Origin: Amyelois transitella
Lineage: Eukaryota; Arthropoda; Insecta; Lepidoptera; Pyralidae
Length of the DNA: 64,000 nucleotides
Direction of reading: 5' to 3'
Assembly (NCBI RefSeq): GCF_032362555.1
Contig: NC_083517.1
Coordinates: 10,312,001 to 10,376,000 of the forward strand
Shown here: piece by piece, positions 44,736 to 55,374 of the stretch
Layout: each line of letters begins with the position of its first letter
How positions within the stretch are numbered: the stretch's first letter is position 1
Program-made: the position numbers and the translations under genes
The notes under the pieces: generated by a model
Told to the model about the DNA's origin: nothing
Databases searched by the model: none
The model's input: only the letters and a program-made list of their open reading frames with translations

Positions 44736-45210
44736 AATACGCAAAAAAAGTAATGGGGCCACCTAAAGACAAAGAATAAATACCTATAAATAACAAACCT
44801 GGCAAGAATGCGGTTCGTGAAGTGACTTCGAACTCTTGGATGTCATTATATGTCTTTAACTGGCTCCCAATTTATTATGCATAATGGTTTTTGTAGATAA
44901 CACAATTAATTAGGTATCCTTCGGTGAAAACTTCGAAATAATCTTTAGAAAAAAAAGCCAACGATTATTATAAAACCGTTAAGAAGTTCGGTGTATTAGA
45001 ATATCGGGCATCAACCACGGCATTTTTTCACCACTTTTGTATTATATTTATATGAATTTTCTATATTTTTGTAGCAGATTTTTTTAATTTTAATCGAACC
45101 CGTGTGATTTGCATGTTTTCGTTACATTTTGATTTGACAGCCTGCTTGTCAATTTGACTGATATTAATCAAGACCAATCTAGATAAACCAACAACCCAAA
45201 TAATATTATA
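44736..45210. other. AT-rich spacer
   Basis: No gene or family recognised; a gtcaa/ttgac-rich stretch lies near 45130-45160. Confidence 0.4.
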
Positions 45211-45466
45211 AACTAGCTGTGCCCGCGACTTCATCCGCGTGGAATAGTTATTTTGGGCATTATTGAAGCCCTCAAGGATGAATAATTTTCCCCTTTTTAT
45301 TCACATTTTCTATTATTTTTTGCACCTTAAAGTTTCAGTGTGATGTTATATAGCCTAAAGCCTTCCTCGATAAATGGTCTACTCAAAAGGAATTTTTCAA
45401 TTCGAACCAGAAGTTCCTGAAATTAGCGCGTTCAAACAAACAAACTCATCAGCTTTATAATATATT
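45211..45466 (-). mobile_element. Helitron, full-length non-autonomous (Lep1-like)
   Basis: CTAG end at the left (45212-45215) and 5' end near 45466 ('cagctttataatata'). The retrotransposon that follows inserted just beyond its 5' end. Confidence 0.8.
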
Positions 45467-45479
45467 AATATTAATTAAG

Positions 45480-46121
45480 GAACAGAATAATGATATACGC
45501 AGTTCAATTGAATTTATGTCGTCAAGGTATGACGATATGGCTATTAGGTTAAATTTGCTGGAAGAAGAACGTAAACACGATCGTGATTATATAAAAATAC
45601 TGGAGGCGAGGGTTGAGAACTTAGAGCGGCAATTAAAATACTCTTCTATTGAACTACGCAACGTACCAGCCCAGAAGAACGAAACTAAAGAAGATTTGGT
45701 GAAACTTGTGAAAGCCACTGGATCGGCGCTGTCCCTTCCAGTTCGGGACTCAGATATCAAAGACATATATAGAGTGCACGGCAAGACTGAGGGTAGACGA
45801 CCAATAGTAGCTGAACTGAATAGCATTGTGCTGAAAGATAGCCTAATTCGTGCTGTCAAAACTTACAATAAGAGTAATCCGGGAAGTAAGTTCTCTACCA
45901 CAAATTTGAAAATAAACGGACCGTCTGCACCAGTGTACCTGTCTGAAATTCTGCCCCCCAAAACAAAGAAATTATTTTATTTGGCCAGGAACGCAGCTAC
46001 TGCTGGCGGATACAAATTCTGCTGGACCTATAACGGCAGGGTCTACCTTCGCAAATCTGAAGGAACACCGCAGATACGTATAGCCTGTGAAGACGACCTT
46101 AATACTTTAAGTACCCAGTAA
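45480..46121 (+). CDS. ORF1 of the retrotransposon, N-terminus missing
   Basis: Nucleic-acid-binding ORF1 protein remnant. The open frame continues upstream of the first ATG (45516) right to the truncation point (KEQNNDIRSSIEF...), so the annotated Met is internal. The first 50 residues form a charged heptad-like coiled coil (LLEEERKHDRDYIKILEARVE). A basic domain follows, resembling the RRM/CTD region of ORF1 proteins, with SEILPPKTKKLFYLAR. No zinc knuckles are present, though they may have been in the lost part. It would coat the element RNA; probably not expressed here. Confidence 0.75.
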   Translation, partial: EQNNDIRSSIEFMSSRYDDMAIRLNLLEEERKHDRDYIKILEARVENLERQLKYSSIELRNVPAQKNETKEDLVKLVKATGSALSLPVRDSDIKDIYRVHGKTEGRRPIVAELNSIVLKDSLIRAVKTYNKSNPGSKFSTTNLKINGPSAPVYLSEILPPKTKKLFYLARNAATAGGYKFCWTYNGRVYLRKSEGTPQIRIACEDDLNTLSTQ

Positions 46122-46405
46122 CTTTTGTAGCCTTAACTTGCTTTATTCCCGTGGTTATTTTTTTTTATACGTATCATAAAGTATACTCATTGCATTCACA
46201 TTGTTGCACATACAAATTTTTATTGTTAGTTCTTTTCGTAACACCAATTTTCACACTCACGTTCTTAACAAACTCAAATACAGTTGCAAATACGTCACAA
46301 CTTACTTCAATAATCAAGAATTTTTACAATGGATGAAATTGTAATCAAATAGATGAGATTTCAATATCTAAGTCTATTACGTGTCTACCTGAACAAGTAT
46401 CATGT

Positions 46406-49246
46406 GTGGTAAAAAGTTCAACCAACTTATTGACTGTACTAAGCCAAAATATACGCAGCATTTCAGCAAACATCTCCGAACTTTTAGTACTGCTAACAAG
46501 ATTAGATATTCACCTGGATATTCTCGTGCTTAGTGAGTGTTGGCTTTTATCCAACCCTCTCATTCCTAGTTTGGCTAATTACTCATATTATTTCAGTACA
46601 AATAATACGTTGCAAAATGACGGGGTTGTGGTTTACGTAAATGACTCCATCAAAAATGCTGTGACAATGTCCCACGATCTACTTGACTCAAATAATGTCA
46701 TAATAAGATTGGGACAACATACTGTTATAATAGCGATATATCGTTCTCCATCTTTCCGAGATACTACAAATTTCTTCTGTTCTCTGGACAGTACCCTTAC
46801 TAAGTTAAGGTCTTTCAAAACTATAATTATAATTGGTGATATAAATATCAACATAGCAAATAGTAGTGATGATAATGCTGGCTCATATTTAAATCTACTA
46901 GCTTATCATGGTATTCTTCCCGGACACAGCTTTCCAACACGTGAAGGCGCCTGTCTGGATCATATCATGCTTAAGACTAGCTCACCCGCATTGTCCGTTG
47001 TAGTTGATACGGTAATAACAGATCACCATCCTGCGATACTAGCTCTTTCAACTAAAAAAGTAAATAAAACTCCGGCTAAACATCTTAATATTAACTACTC
47101 GGCATTAGATGATACAATTAATAATATTGATTTCTGTCCCTTATTTGAGTCACGTGATCCAGACCATGCAGCGTCTTATCTCATTGATAATATAAATACA
47201 TGCATCAAGTCAAGCTCAAAATACACATATACTTCGTGCCGCAAGCGGATCTTAAAACCCTGGATAACTCCAGGACTTATAAGATGCATGCAGAATAGAG
47301 ACAACATGCACAGAACCCTGAAACTAAACCCTAACAACGATACACTTAAATTGACCTACACGCGATACCGGAATTATCTCTGCAATTTAGTCAAAAAGTT
47401 AAAAAGATTACATGACAAGGAGGAAATTAAAAAAGCAGGCAAAAACACAAAAAAACTCTGGGACGCAATACGTAAAACAACTAATATGAACAAACAAAGT
47501 TACCAGTCTGAATCTCTCCTATCTATTAAACACACACCTGAAGAGTCTGTCAACTATGTAAATGATTATTTTTCAAGCATTGGTAAAACATTGGCTTCCA
47601 ATATCTCATCCAAATCATCCTCTACATGGTCATCATCTTCGTCTTCATCAGCCTCTTTTGTACTCAGTAATATAGACGAAATAGAAATTTACCGCATTAT
47701 TGATTCATTAAAAACGGATGCTGCCCCAGGGTGGGACAATATCTCGGCCAAACTACTTAAAAGATATAAAGAGCAATTTGCTCCAGCTATCTCACATATA
47801 TGTAATCTGTGTATTGGTCAGGGTGTCTTTCCTAGACTACTTAAAATTGCTGTGGTACATCCGATTCACAAATCTGGTGGAAGTGAAGTTGTCGACAACT
47901 ATCGACCGATTAGTAATTTGACGACACTATCTAAAATTCTTGAGCGCATTATCCACACTGCCTTAATAAGGTATCTTGAGCGACACTCCCTTCTGTCCAA
48001 AAATCAATATGGGTTTCGACCTAATATGTCTACCTCCCAAGCCGTTGATTTGATCACTGATACTGTTGCCAAGGCACTAGATTCCAAGCAAAAATGTATT
48101 GTCATGTTTCTCGATTTTAGAAAAGCTTTTGATACAGTATCAGTTCCACTTCTTATAACAAAGCTTGAGAATATCGGGGTAAGGGGGATGCAACTCAATT
48201 TGCTTAGGGATTACTTGAGTGATCGTGTACAGCGTGTCAAAATAGGAAAGTTCATTAGCTCTGACCAAAAGATAAATTATGGTGTTCCGCAGGGGAGTAT
48301 ATTGGGGCCTTGCCTATTTCTGGTATATGTGAATGATTTGTGCAATCTCCCTTTGTCAAATGGCAAAATAGTGTCATATGCAGACGATACAGCCCTTATT
48401 TTCACGGGTTCTACTTGGACCGAAACTTTCCGAACGGCTCAGGCAGGTTTTGATCGTGTAAAAGATTGGTTAAATGACAATTCTTTAACGTTGAATGTCA
48501 ACAAAACAAACTATATTGCGTTTAGCATTAGAAACGTCAACCGTCCCGATCCTGCGAACCACTGTTTGGTTGCTCACGGTTATCAGTCTGTTTCCTGCAA
48601 TAACAATTCATGCCAATGCCCTAGACTAGAGAGTATGAATACCACCAAATACCTTGGCATTACTATTGATAAACACCTAAACTTTGAACCCCACATTACC
48701 CTGCTATCTAAACGCATTAGAAAACTCATATATATTTTTAGAAAATTGCGCTATATAGCAGACTCAAACGTTCTGCGTATGTCGTACCTTGCATTATGTC
48801 AGTCTGTACTTATATATTGTATTACTGCATGGGGAGGTGCAGCAAAAACTCATCTCCTACTAGCAGAAAGGGCTCAAAGAGCTGTGTTAAAAGTGTGTAC
48901 TTTTAAACCGTTCAGATATCCTACGTCTGAACTATATGAATTCTGTGGAGTGCACACTGTGAGGCAACTCTTTATTCTTGCAACAATAATGCAACAACAC
49001 TCACATATGCCCTTTATTGCTCAGCCTGAAATCAGAAATAATAGACTTAGAATCCCTCTTCCTGAAGTTGAGACGGAATTCATGAAAAGATTCTTTCACT
49101 ATCTCGGACCTTATTTTTATAAAAAAATTCATTCGCAGATACCAATCTACGCCCTCAATAGATTTAACTGTAGGAAAAGGGTGGGTGAATGGTTGAAATC
49201 GCTGACCTACGAGGAAACTGAAAATTTAATGATATCTGCTTTGTAA
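46406..49246 (+). CDS. ORF2: APE-type endonuclease plus reverse transcriptase
   Basis: Polyprotein of about 946 residues from the first plausible codon. Endonuclease at about 9-215 with catalytic motifs QNIRS, SECW (Glu44), YRSP, IIIGDINI (Asp145) and TDHHPAI (Asp206/His207). Reverse transcriptase at about 430-760 with MFLDFRKAFD (Asp570), GVPQGSILGP and SYADDTAL (YADD 658-661). A cysteine-containing C-terminal region follows. No RNase H. It nicks target DNA and copies element RNA by target-primed reverse transcription. All catalytic residues seen are kept and there is no internal stop. Oddly, the frame opens 26 codons upstream (46336) without an ATG; the nearby ATG at 46329 is in another frame, so a small indel may have removed the start. 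Confidence 0.9.
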   Translation: MVKSSTNLLTVLSQNIRSISANISELLVLLTRLDIHLDILVLSECWLLSNPLIPSLANYSYYFSTNNTLQNDGVVVYVNDSIKNAVTMSHDLLDSNNVIIRLGQHTVIIAIYRSPSFRDTTNFFCSLDSTLTKLRSFKTIIIIGDININIANSSDDNAGSYLNLLAYHGILPGHSFPTREGACLDHIMLKTSSPALSVVVDTVITDHHPAILALSTKKVNKTPAKHLNINYSALDDTINNIDFCPLFESRDPDHAASYLIDNINTCIKSSSKYTYTSCRKRILKPWITPGLIRCMQNRDNMHRTLKLNPNNDTLKLTYTRYRNYLCNLVKKLKRLHDKEEIKKAGKNTKKLWDAIRKTTNMNKQSYQSESLLSIKHTPEESVNYVNDYFSSIGKTLASNISSKSSSTWSSSSSSSASFVLSNIDEIEIYRIIDSLKTDAAPGWDNISAKLLKRYKEQFAPAISHICNLCIGQGVFPRLLKIAVVHPIHKSGGSEVVDNYRPISNLTTLSKILERIIHTALIRYLERHSLLSKNQYGFRPNMSTSQAVDLITDTVAKALDSKQKCIVMFLDFRKAFDTVSVPLLITKLENIGVRGMQLNLLRDYLSDRVQRVKIGKFISSDQKINYGVPQGSILGPCLFLVYVNDLCNLPLSNGKIVSYADDTALIFTGSTWTETFRTAQAGFDRVKDWLNDNSLTLNVNKTNYIAFSIRNVNRPDPANHCLVAHGYQSVSCNNNSCQCPRLESMNTTKYLGITIDKHLNFEPHITLLSKRIRKLIYIFRKLRYIADSNVLRMSYLALCQSVLIYCITAWGGAAKTHLLLAERAQRAVLKVCTFKPFRYPTSELYEFCGVHTVRQLFILATIMQQHSHMPFIAQPEIRNNRLRIPLPEVETEFMKRFFHYLGPYFYKKIHSQIPIYALNRFNCRKRVGEWLKSLTYEETENLMISAL

Positions 49247-49998
49247 TAATAATATTTTTCAGCACCATTGCTTATAAAGCTGGTATTATGTCTTCGTATT
49301 GAGTTTAATAATGGTTCAAATTATGAACTTGTTAATAATATTCCGCACTAGTGCGGTAATCTAAATTAATCCAATTAAATCTAACTGTCAAGGATTGCAA
49401 ATAACATCAGTGTATTCGTATACCATCAATAATTCACAAATTGCCATTTTTTATAATTACACAGTTTTGCCTTTAATATTTAAATTTTCATTTTCGAATG
49501 CTTATGTCTGCGTGATGTTTCTTGCCTGCAAATTGTTTGGAAAAATGTCGTATATTGCTCGTTTGCGTTGATTGTTGCGTGCTCGGCTTCATTGCTTAGA
49601 TATTGCCTTGTATGCGATGGCCAACTAAGCGAACTCGAAGTGTAATCTACTAATATTTACATATATATATCTAAGGGTGTAATTAACTTGCGCTGTAATA
49701 CACTGCGCTACACTCACGCTACACTCCACCTTCTACTTAGTATATTAGTTTTGGATTTTTCTATCTTTTGTGTTTAATAAAGATAAGTTTTTCTTTTTCT
49801 TTTTGTACATTGAATATTGGGAGAGACCTGGTGACCCGTAATACAGGATCCTCAGGAGCCTAGCATGGGCACCAGTTCTCCACAATTGTTTGTTTACTAT
49901 CTACTAGACTTGTGAACTGTATATTTTGTCAACTGTATTTTGTATAAATTATTGTGGAGAAAATAAATAAACTATTACTTACTTACTTACTATTAATT

Positions 49999-50278
49999 AA
50001 TATAGATGCGAAAGTGAATTTATTTGTTTGTTTGCTACTTCTTCGCGGGTTATCTGCATTAATCTTCTTGAAATATCACGCATATGTGCATAATTAAAAG
50101 TCTGGAAAAGGACATAGGGTACCTTTCATGCCCGTAAAAATAAAGTTCCCGTGAAATTTGCGAAAAACTTGTATCTATTCTTTTATAGGTGGCGTTTATC
50201 TACCATCTGCAAAAAGCGACGAATTAATCGTCGCCTTGGCGCTTAATTCACGCGGGCCAAGCTGTGAGTAAAAGCTAG
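49999..50278 (+). mobile_element. Helitron-like element, family 5
   Basis: 5' 'aatatagatgcgaaag', 3' 'cgcgggccaagctgtgagtaaaag' and CTAG at 50275-50278 before T. Its 5' end overlaps the right target-site duplication of the retrotransposon, so that element landed between two Helitron 5' ends. Confidence 0.7.
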
Positions 50279-50794
50279 TGAGCCATAAACCAACGAGACG
50301 GAATTGAGCATAAAGCAAAAGCAAAAATCTATTTCCACGCTCTGGTATATAAGTGAATAAAAATCAATAGTCAATATTCAGTCAGATTGCTATCTTTAAA
50401 AGTAGACTCACAAATTAAAAATCACGTTTATTGTACCTACCTACATAGTTACGAAAGAACACAAAAATACAGTAAATTTGTTAGACAAACTACATATACA
50501 AAGGCGGACTTATCCCATTTAGGGATCTCTTCCAGTCAACCATTGAATATCGAAGAGGAGAGTTAGTTTTGAATAGGTACGTAAAAATCAAACGACCCTT
50601 AGTTTAAGGCTTACTAATTGCTGATTCCAACTTAGGTTGCTAGTCTATCACCAAAAAACGAATCACAACTTTAAAGCAATATGTTGATTTTTACAAATCA
50701 CATGAGAAAAAGAGCACAGCTTTTTTCATATGAGGCAATATCGCAACGAGTAATTCTCGTAACTTTAGTTTGGGACCACTCCCATATCTTTACT
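50279..50794. other. Spacer
   Basis: Only a SINE-A scrap near 50625-50680 ('ggttgctagtctatcacc'). Confidence 0.4.
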
Positions 50795-50912
50795 CTATGA
50801 CTCTATCTATCAGTAAGCTATACAGCTGATAGTGGCTTTTCAGTCTTTTCTAGGCTGTTTTGTAGGCTCTGCCTACCCTCAAGGGGTATAGATTAAATGT
50901 ATATATGGTTTT
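50795..50912 (+). mobile_element. SINE-A tail half, diverged
   Basis: 'ctatcagtaagctatacagctg' to 'aaatgtatatatgg'. Confidence 0.55.
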
Positions 50913-51282
50913 TCTCAATTCATCTACCCAAAAATCATTAATCTTTCTTGTTTATGTAGCCGGGTAAAGAATTAATTATCACCTTGTCAAATCACACGAC
51001 ATATCTACAGCCTTGAACTTTATGTTGGTCCACGCTTATTTATAAATATCACAATGAGAATTCAACTATATCAATCCATTGTTGACCAAGTACTGAGTTT
51101 TATTATTTGGATAACGTGTTGCGCCCAAATTTGGTAGCCAATGGCCATACTAAGATAGACTTTGGTACCATGACCGCTTTTTCTAAAGCAATATTAATAC
51201 CTACCTATCGGAATATAAAATAACTTCAGTAACTTACTGAAAAACATTGAAAGCTATCTTTGTGCCCTTCCTTGGGAAGCCG

Positions 51283-51372
51283 AAGTAAGCTCAAGACTTG
51301 TGTTACGAGATACTACCTCAATGATATTATATTAAATACCTACGCATACAGACAAAACATTTAAGACTCAGA
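51283..51372 (-). mobile_element. tSINE-1 body fragment, diverged
   Basis: 'aagctcaagacttgtgttacg' and 'tcaatgatattatatt' match the body reversed. Confidence 0.5.
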
Positions 51373-51774
51373 TCAATCTAAAAAAATATTATTTTCTACT
51401 TTGACTTCCTTTTTTTACTTTGTCTCTGTCTTGACACCCTTACCTGCGACGTTTTACCAAAAATGTCACAGTGGCGCCCAACATGGGACATAACTTTTTT
51501 TGGGAGGACCTTCTTCGAAAGCCCACGTCAACCTCCCGCAAGAAGGTACCCAAACGTTCATATGGTCAGTCTTTCATCGCGATTGTTCAGATAGGTCGCA
51601 AGTCAAGGTTCTACATCGATAGCTATTGTCTTTGACGTAATCTGATCTACGAAAGGCCACTTCCTTAGCCTTAACATAGACTTAAAAGTGTTTAATGCTG
51701 ATCTTGTAGCGGTGAGAAGCCATAGTGTGTACCAGCTCTTTCTGTGCAGACTGTAAAGGTTTATCAAGGGAAAT
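51373..51774. other. Spacer, nothing recognised
   Basis: No credible ORF or known repeat. Confidence 0.4.
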
Positions 51775-51957
51775 ACTAAGTAACTTTGATTCTTCTTTTA
51801 AGCGATTGACTAGTAACCTGTCGCTTTTTGAATTTCCATTCCACCATTGAGCCATATAGCTGAACGTGGCCTTCAGTCCGCACCAGACCCGCACCAGACT
51901 GGTGGCTCTACCTACCCTGTAATGGATAAAGACGTGATTTCATTATATGTATGTAAA
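51775..51957 (+). mobile_element. SINE-A copy, 5' truncated
   Basis: Hairpin region replaced by a short duplication (gcaccagacccgcaccagac); ends 'tatatgtatgta'. Confidence 0.7.
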
Positions 51958-52199
51958 ACTAAAATAAATGTAGCCTCTTGTGATTTATAATTCAATCTGT
52001 CTGTTACCAATGTTGAATGTAACTCAATGTTAAGTTTTTGATTACCTACCTATAAATATGGAGTCGGTAGATATTGAAATAATTTGCAGCTAACCATAGT
52101 GTTTTTGGGTTTCATAAAGGTTAAATTTATCAACTAGTCATATCAACAATAGGTAGTAGGTTATAAGTAACTAGGTAGGAAGGCGGCTAAATAGAATGC

Positions 52200-52330
52200 C
52201 CGCCATTTTTTGACAGCGTAAAATTTAAAAATTAGAATGACTGCAGGCACAGGCGTTGTGTAAGGCGTGCGCGGTGTTAGCCACCGGGCCACCGCCCGGG
52301 TCCTCGCGGTGCAGAAGGCCTTGCGTCTAT
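52200..52330. other. G+C-rich unique block
   Basis: 'gcgcggtgttagccaccggg' and neighbours stand out from the AT background. Short minus frames here carry no domain. Confidence 0.3.
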
Positions 52331-52365
52331 GAGGTCTATGAGAGTGTATATTTCGTAAAGTAAGT

Positions 52366-52560
52366 ACATACATATAGTCACGTCTATATTCCTTGTAGGA
52401 TAGACAAGGCCTACAGGTAAAACGAACAGGTAAAAGGTTGTTCCGCTGCTTCTTCTACACATGCGCTTGTTCTATCCAATTTTGAAAATAAATCTATTCT
52501 ATTCTACTCGTTTTCTAGCAGTCTTTAAAAGATTGAATGGCCAATGGCTGTATGGCTTTA
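52366..52560 (-). mobile_element. SINE-A scraps and a family-C tail scrap
   Basis: SINE-A at 52366-52412 and about 52515-52555; between them family C (52435-52500, 'gaaaataaatctattctattc'). Probably one SINE-A split by a family-C tail. Confidence 0.5.
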
Positions 52561-53269
52561 TTATGATAAGAAGGTACTTAATTAAAATAGAAATATACGA
52601 TTTAACAACATTATGAGTATCATGGGTATGTATGACCCGTTAACCGTATCAGATTATCAAAGTTAACCTTTCAAAGCAGCTGGCTGTCAAAACATGACGA
52701 ATTGACCACCAAACGAACAGACAAAAGGTATTATTATTAGACCTTGACTTTACCAAGCTCTTAGCTAATGCGTGTATTAACGCCTGTTACAATTAATTAC
52801 GATAATTATTGATTCATTCGTTAAGTATAAGTTGATTAGCTATTCTTAAATAATATTAAACTCAACGTAACTTTTTGTATTATTATCAACATGGTCATCA
52901 TTTGATAAGGAGATCACATTTAAAAGTGATTTCCTTTCTTGATAACTTGCAAATATTGACAGCAGGACAGCTATACCTATTAACACTCAGTAAGCCGCGG
53001 GCGGGAACAAGTTACTAAATAATTTCAATACAATAATGAGGTAATAATAACGACATGGTTTGAAGTAACATTCCATCGGTTTACACAACTCATTATATCA
53101 CGATCCCTAAACGGATAGTTACTTAACGTATGAAAGAAAGTAGTGTCCTTAACCAGAGCTAAGCGCGTGGTATGAATGATAAGGCCAGTGTAGGAATGTG
53201 CTAGTTAAAATCTATGTAGGCCACATGAGTACCTAACGATTGTAGGTAGACACATTGAAGAAGGAATGT
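52561..53269. other. Spacer, nothing recognised
   Basis: About 700 bp with no supported feature; a weak SINE-A scrap follows at 53270-53350. Confidence 0.4.
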
Positions 53270-53683
53270 GTCTTGTGGTTTTAGCACTTTAGAATAGGAC
53301 ATCATAATCTTTCACATGAATAATGTTAGAGGCGACCAAGGGAATATGCATGTCACCTATTGCAAGTCTCATGCTTTGTTCCCAATGAAATAATATTCTA
53401 TGGAGGTGCCCTAATTGTTCAACTTGACTCAGAAATAAAAACTGATATATCTGTCTCTTTCTCACAACAGTGGTTTAACGGGAGAAAAAACGTTTACACT
53501 CTTTTATCAGCACCCTCTTCATTGGCTTCGATGTGTTTGTGCTGGAGCACCGCCATCTTAAGTAGCCCGCTTAGCTTACTCGTGGAAGTTATCACCGTGA
53601 GGATTTTACGTTTTTCCGAGGAAATCCCGTGTTTTTCTACTGTTTACCAAGTTGTGCTTATATTAATCGTTAATAAACAACAA

Positions 53684-53751
53684 ATGAAGTGTTCAATAGC
53701 ATATTGTGGCTTATGCCAAAGCAAAAATAGGCCGAATTTAACCTTTCACCG
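53684..53751 (+). CDS. Probable THAP zinc-finger first coding exon
   Basis: ATG followed by MKCSIAYCGLCQSKN...LTFHR, then a perfect donor (CACCG|GTAAGT, GT at 53752). The start Met-x-Cys-x4-Cys and the ...FHR ending just before a splice site match how THAP (C2CH) DNA-binding domains are commonly encoded, with the remaining Cys and His in the next exon. No continuing exon was found in the 1.6 kb before AFG2A. It may be the start of a gene whose other exons lie further on, or an orphan. The longer frame from 53360 is chance extension upstream. Confidence 0.45.
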
Positions 53752-53950
53752 GTAAGTGGTTAATATTTGGTTAAATTATTGTCTATCATACAGTGTATTT
53801 AATGAAATGTGTTTAAAAATCTTATTACTTTTAATCTTCTTTGTTGTGAGCTTTAAAAAATTGTAATATTCTCAATATTTCATTCACATCGAAAACATAA
53901 ACACGTGTGCTAGTGTTGAACATCATCGAACATAGAATCTTATCGATAAA

Positions 53951-54100
53951 CTAGCTGTGCCCGCGACTTCGTCCGCGTGGAATAGTTATTTGGACATCAT
54001 GAAAGCCCTCAAGGACGAATAATTTCCCGTTTTTTGTTCACATTTTCCATTATTTCTTTGCTTCTTATAGTTGCAGCGTGATGTTATATAGCCTAAACAT
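53951..54100 (-). mobile_element. Helitron (Lep1-like), 3' half only
   Basis: CTAG at 53951-53954 and hairpin intact; similarity stops after 'atgttatatagcctaaac'. Lies in the possible THAP intron. Confidence 0.75.
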
Positions 54101-54394
54101 TTTTTATTTTTAAATTGTTATATTCTATGATGTTCATTGAAATTAAGTGATGTCCAAGACAATTTTGTTCACAATTAAGTACTCATAAGCAACAATACAT
54201 TTATTTGGATAAAGATTAATATTATTACGTTGATACAACTCTTAACAAATAATGCATTAATTTCGACCAAATTTGGTTACCATAAGAACGGTTCTAGTGA
54301 GTTTATCTTAAAAGATAGACATATACTGTCGCGGACATTTTTTTAGATTATTACAAGAGGAATAATTCTTTCATACATATATTTTTGGTATCTT

Positions 54395-54550
54395 AGGGTC
54401 AGGTCAAAAGTACCCGAAACCGCCGAGCTTGCATGAAGAGAGTTATGAATGTGGATGAAGCGAAAGAAGTACGCAGAGATCGTGGCAAGTGGAAAGAGGT
54501 AGTCTCTGCCTACCCCTCCGGAAAAGAGGCGTGATTTTATTTATGTATGT
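54395..54550 (+). mobile_element. SINE-E copy
   Basis: 'gggtcaggtcaaaagtacccg' to 'gaaaagaggcgtgattttat' plus a short tatgtatg tail. Best match to 9165-9355. Confidence 0.8.
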
Positions 54551-54559
54551 AATTATATT

Positions 54560-55227
54560 TGATTTCCAAACACTTTATCAGAATGACATAGGTAATAGAT
54601 ACAATATTGTTGGACCTTAGATTATAGCCAAGATAGTAAGGATTCCCGATGTAAATATTTTTTTTTAATAAATTTAATTCGGAAATAAACATCTTAACTC
54701 ACTCATCCATCGATAAAATATTATCGACTAAATGAACATCTCTAGTCCGCCATGTTTGTATCCGGGTTTGTTTATTTAGGTATGCAGGAAAAGTACATAC
54801 ATAGGGCACTTCCATAGGATTGTTCTTCTGAGTTTGTTCCCAAGTTAACGCTCCCTCTTTAGTCTAGGGAAATATAGCTTAAAAATGTGCTTATTCGACC
54901 TCTCTTTATAGAAAAACCATGCGATCTAGATTAACCAAGCCACATAATTACGTGAAATAGTTCAATGGCATTAGTTTAGTGAAAAATCTCAAGCTTTCTG
55001 TTGCGATGCGATATGTTCATATCTCTCTATCCATTGGGTTTAGACAGTTGTGGCATAAGTAAATATGTTAATATGCTTTGATTTATTTTTGGTCAATGGG
55101 GTGCATTATTTATGATAAAGATGCAAAAGGGTAAATCCTCTCCGAGGTAAACAAGCGGGTAAACTATTCTTACTTACTTATCTCTACTTTTAATTTTTCC
55201 TCGTTGAAGCGTAAAACTAAACGCAAA
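54560..55227. other. Upstream region of AFG2A
   Basis: No ORF or recognised repeat; 'agtccgccatg' near 54746 is mildly promoter-like. Confidence 0.35.
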
Positions 55228-55258
55228 TTTGACATTGACAAAATTGACATTGACGTTG
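55228..55258 (+). promoter_or_regulatory. Promoter motif of AFG2A (paired TTGACATTGAC)
   Basis: TTTGACATTGACA and TTGACATTGACG occur 4 bp apart, about 120-150 bp upstream of the AFG2A start codon. The same word occurs at 27386. No TATA box is obvious, in keeping with a housekeeping promoter. Confidence 0.4.
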
Positions 55259-55374
55259 CGTTTCTATTTAACAAAAAAGGAGAAATGGTTTGCCTACTTA
55301 ATTTTGTTATTTTCTGTAAATAACTTTGGATTTTAGCAAAGATTAAGCACATCAAGTGTAAATTGAAATAAAAT

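Larger units (their letters stand above)
45479..49990 (+). mobile_element. 5'-truncated non-LTR retrotransposon (CR1/Jockey group)
   Basis: 4.5-kb insertion bounded by perfect TATTAATTAA duplications (45469-45478 and 49991-50000). Order: truncated ORF1, a 284-bp gap, ORF2 with endonuclease and reverse transcriptase, 3' UTR with a hairpin (ctggtgaccc...gggcaccag near 49830-49880), AATAAA-like motifs and a TTAC repeat tail. The 5' cut falls inside ORF1, so the element lacks its own promoter. The exact clade (CR1, Daphne or Jockey-like) cannot be settled by eye. Confidence 0.9.

Noticed and set aside
45587..48198. Minus-strand frames within the retrotransposon
   Set aside because: Antisense shadows of ORF1 and ORF2.
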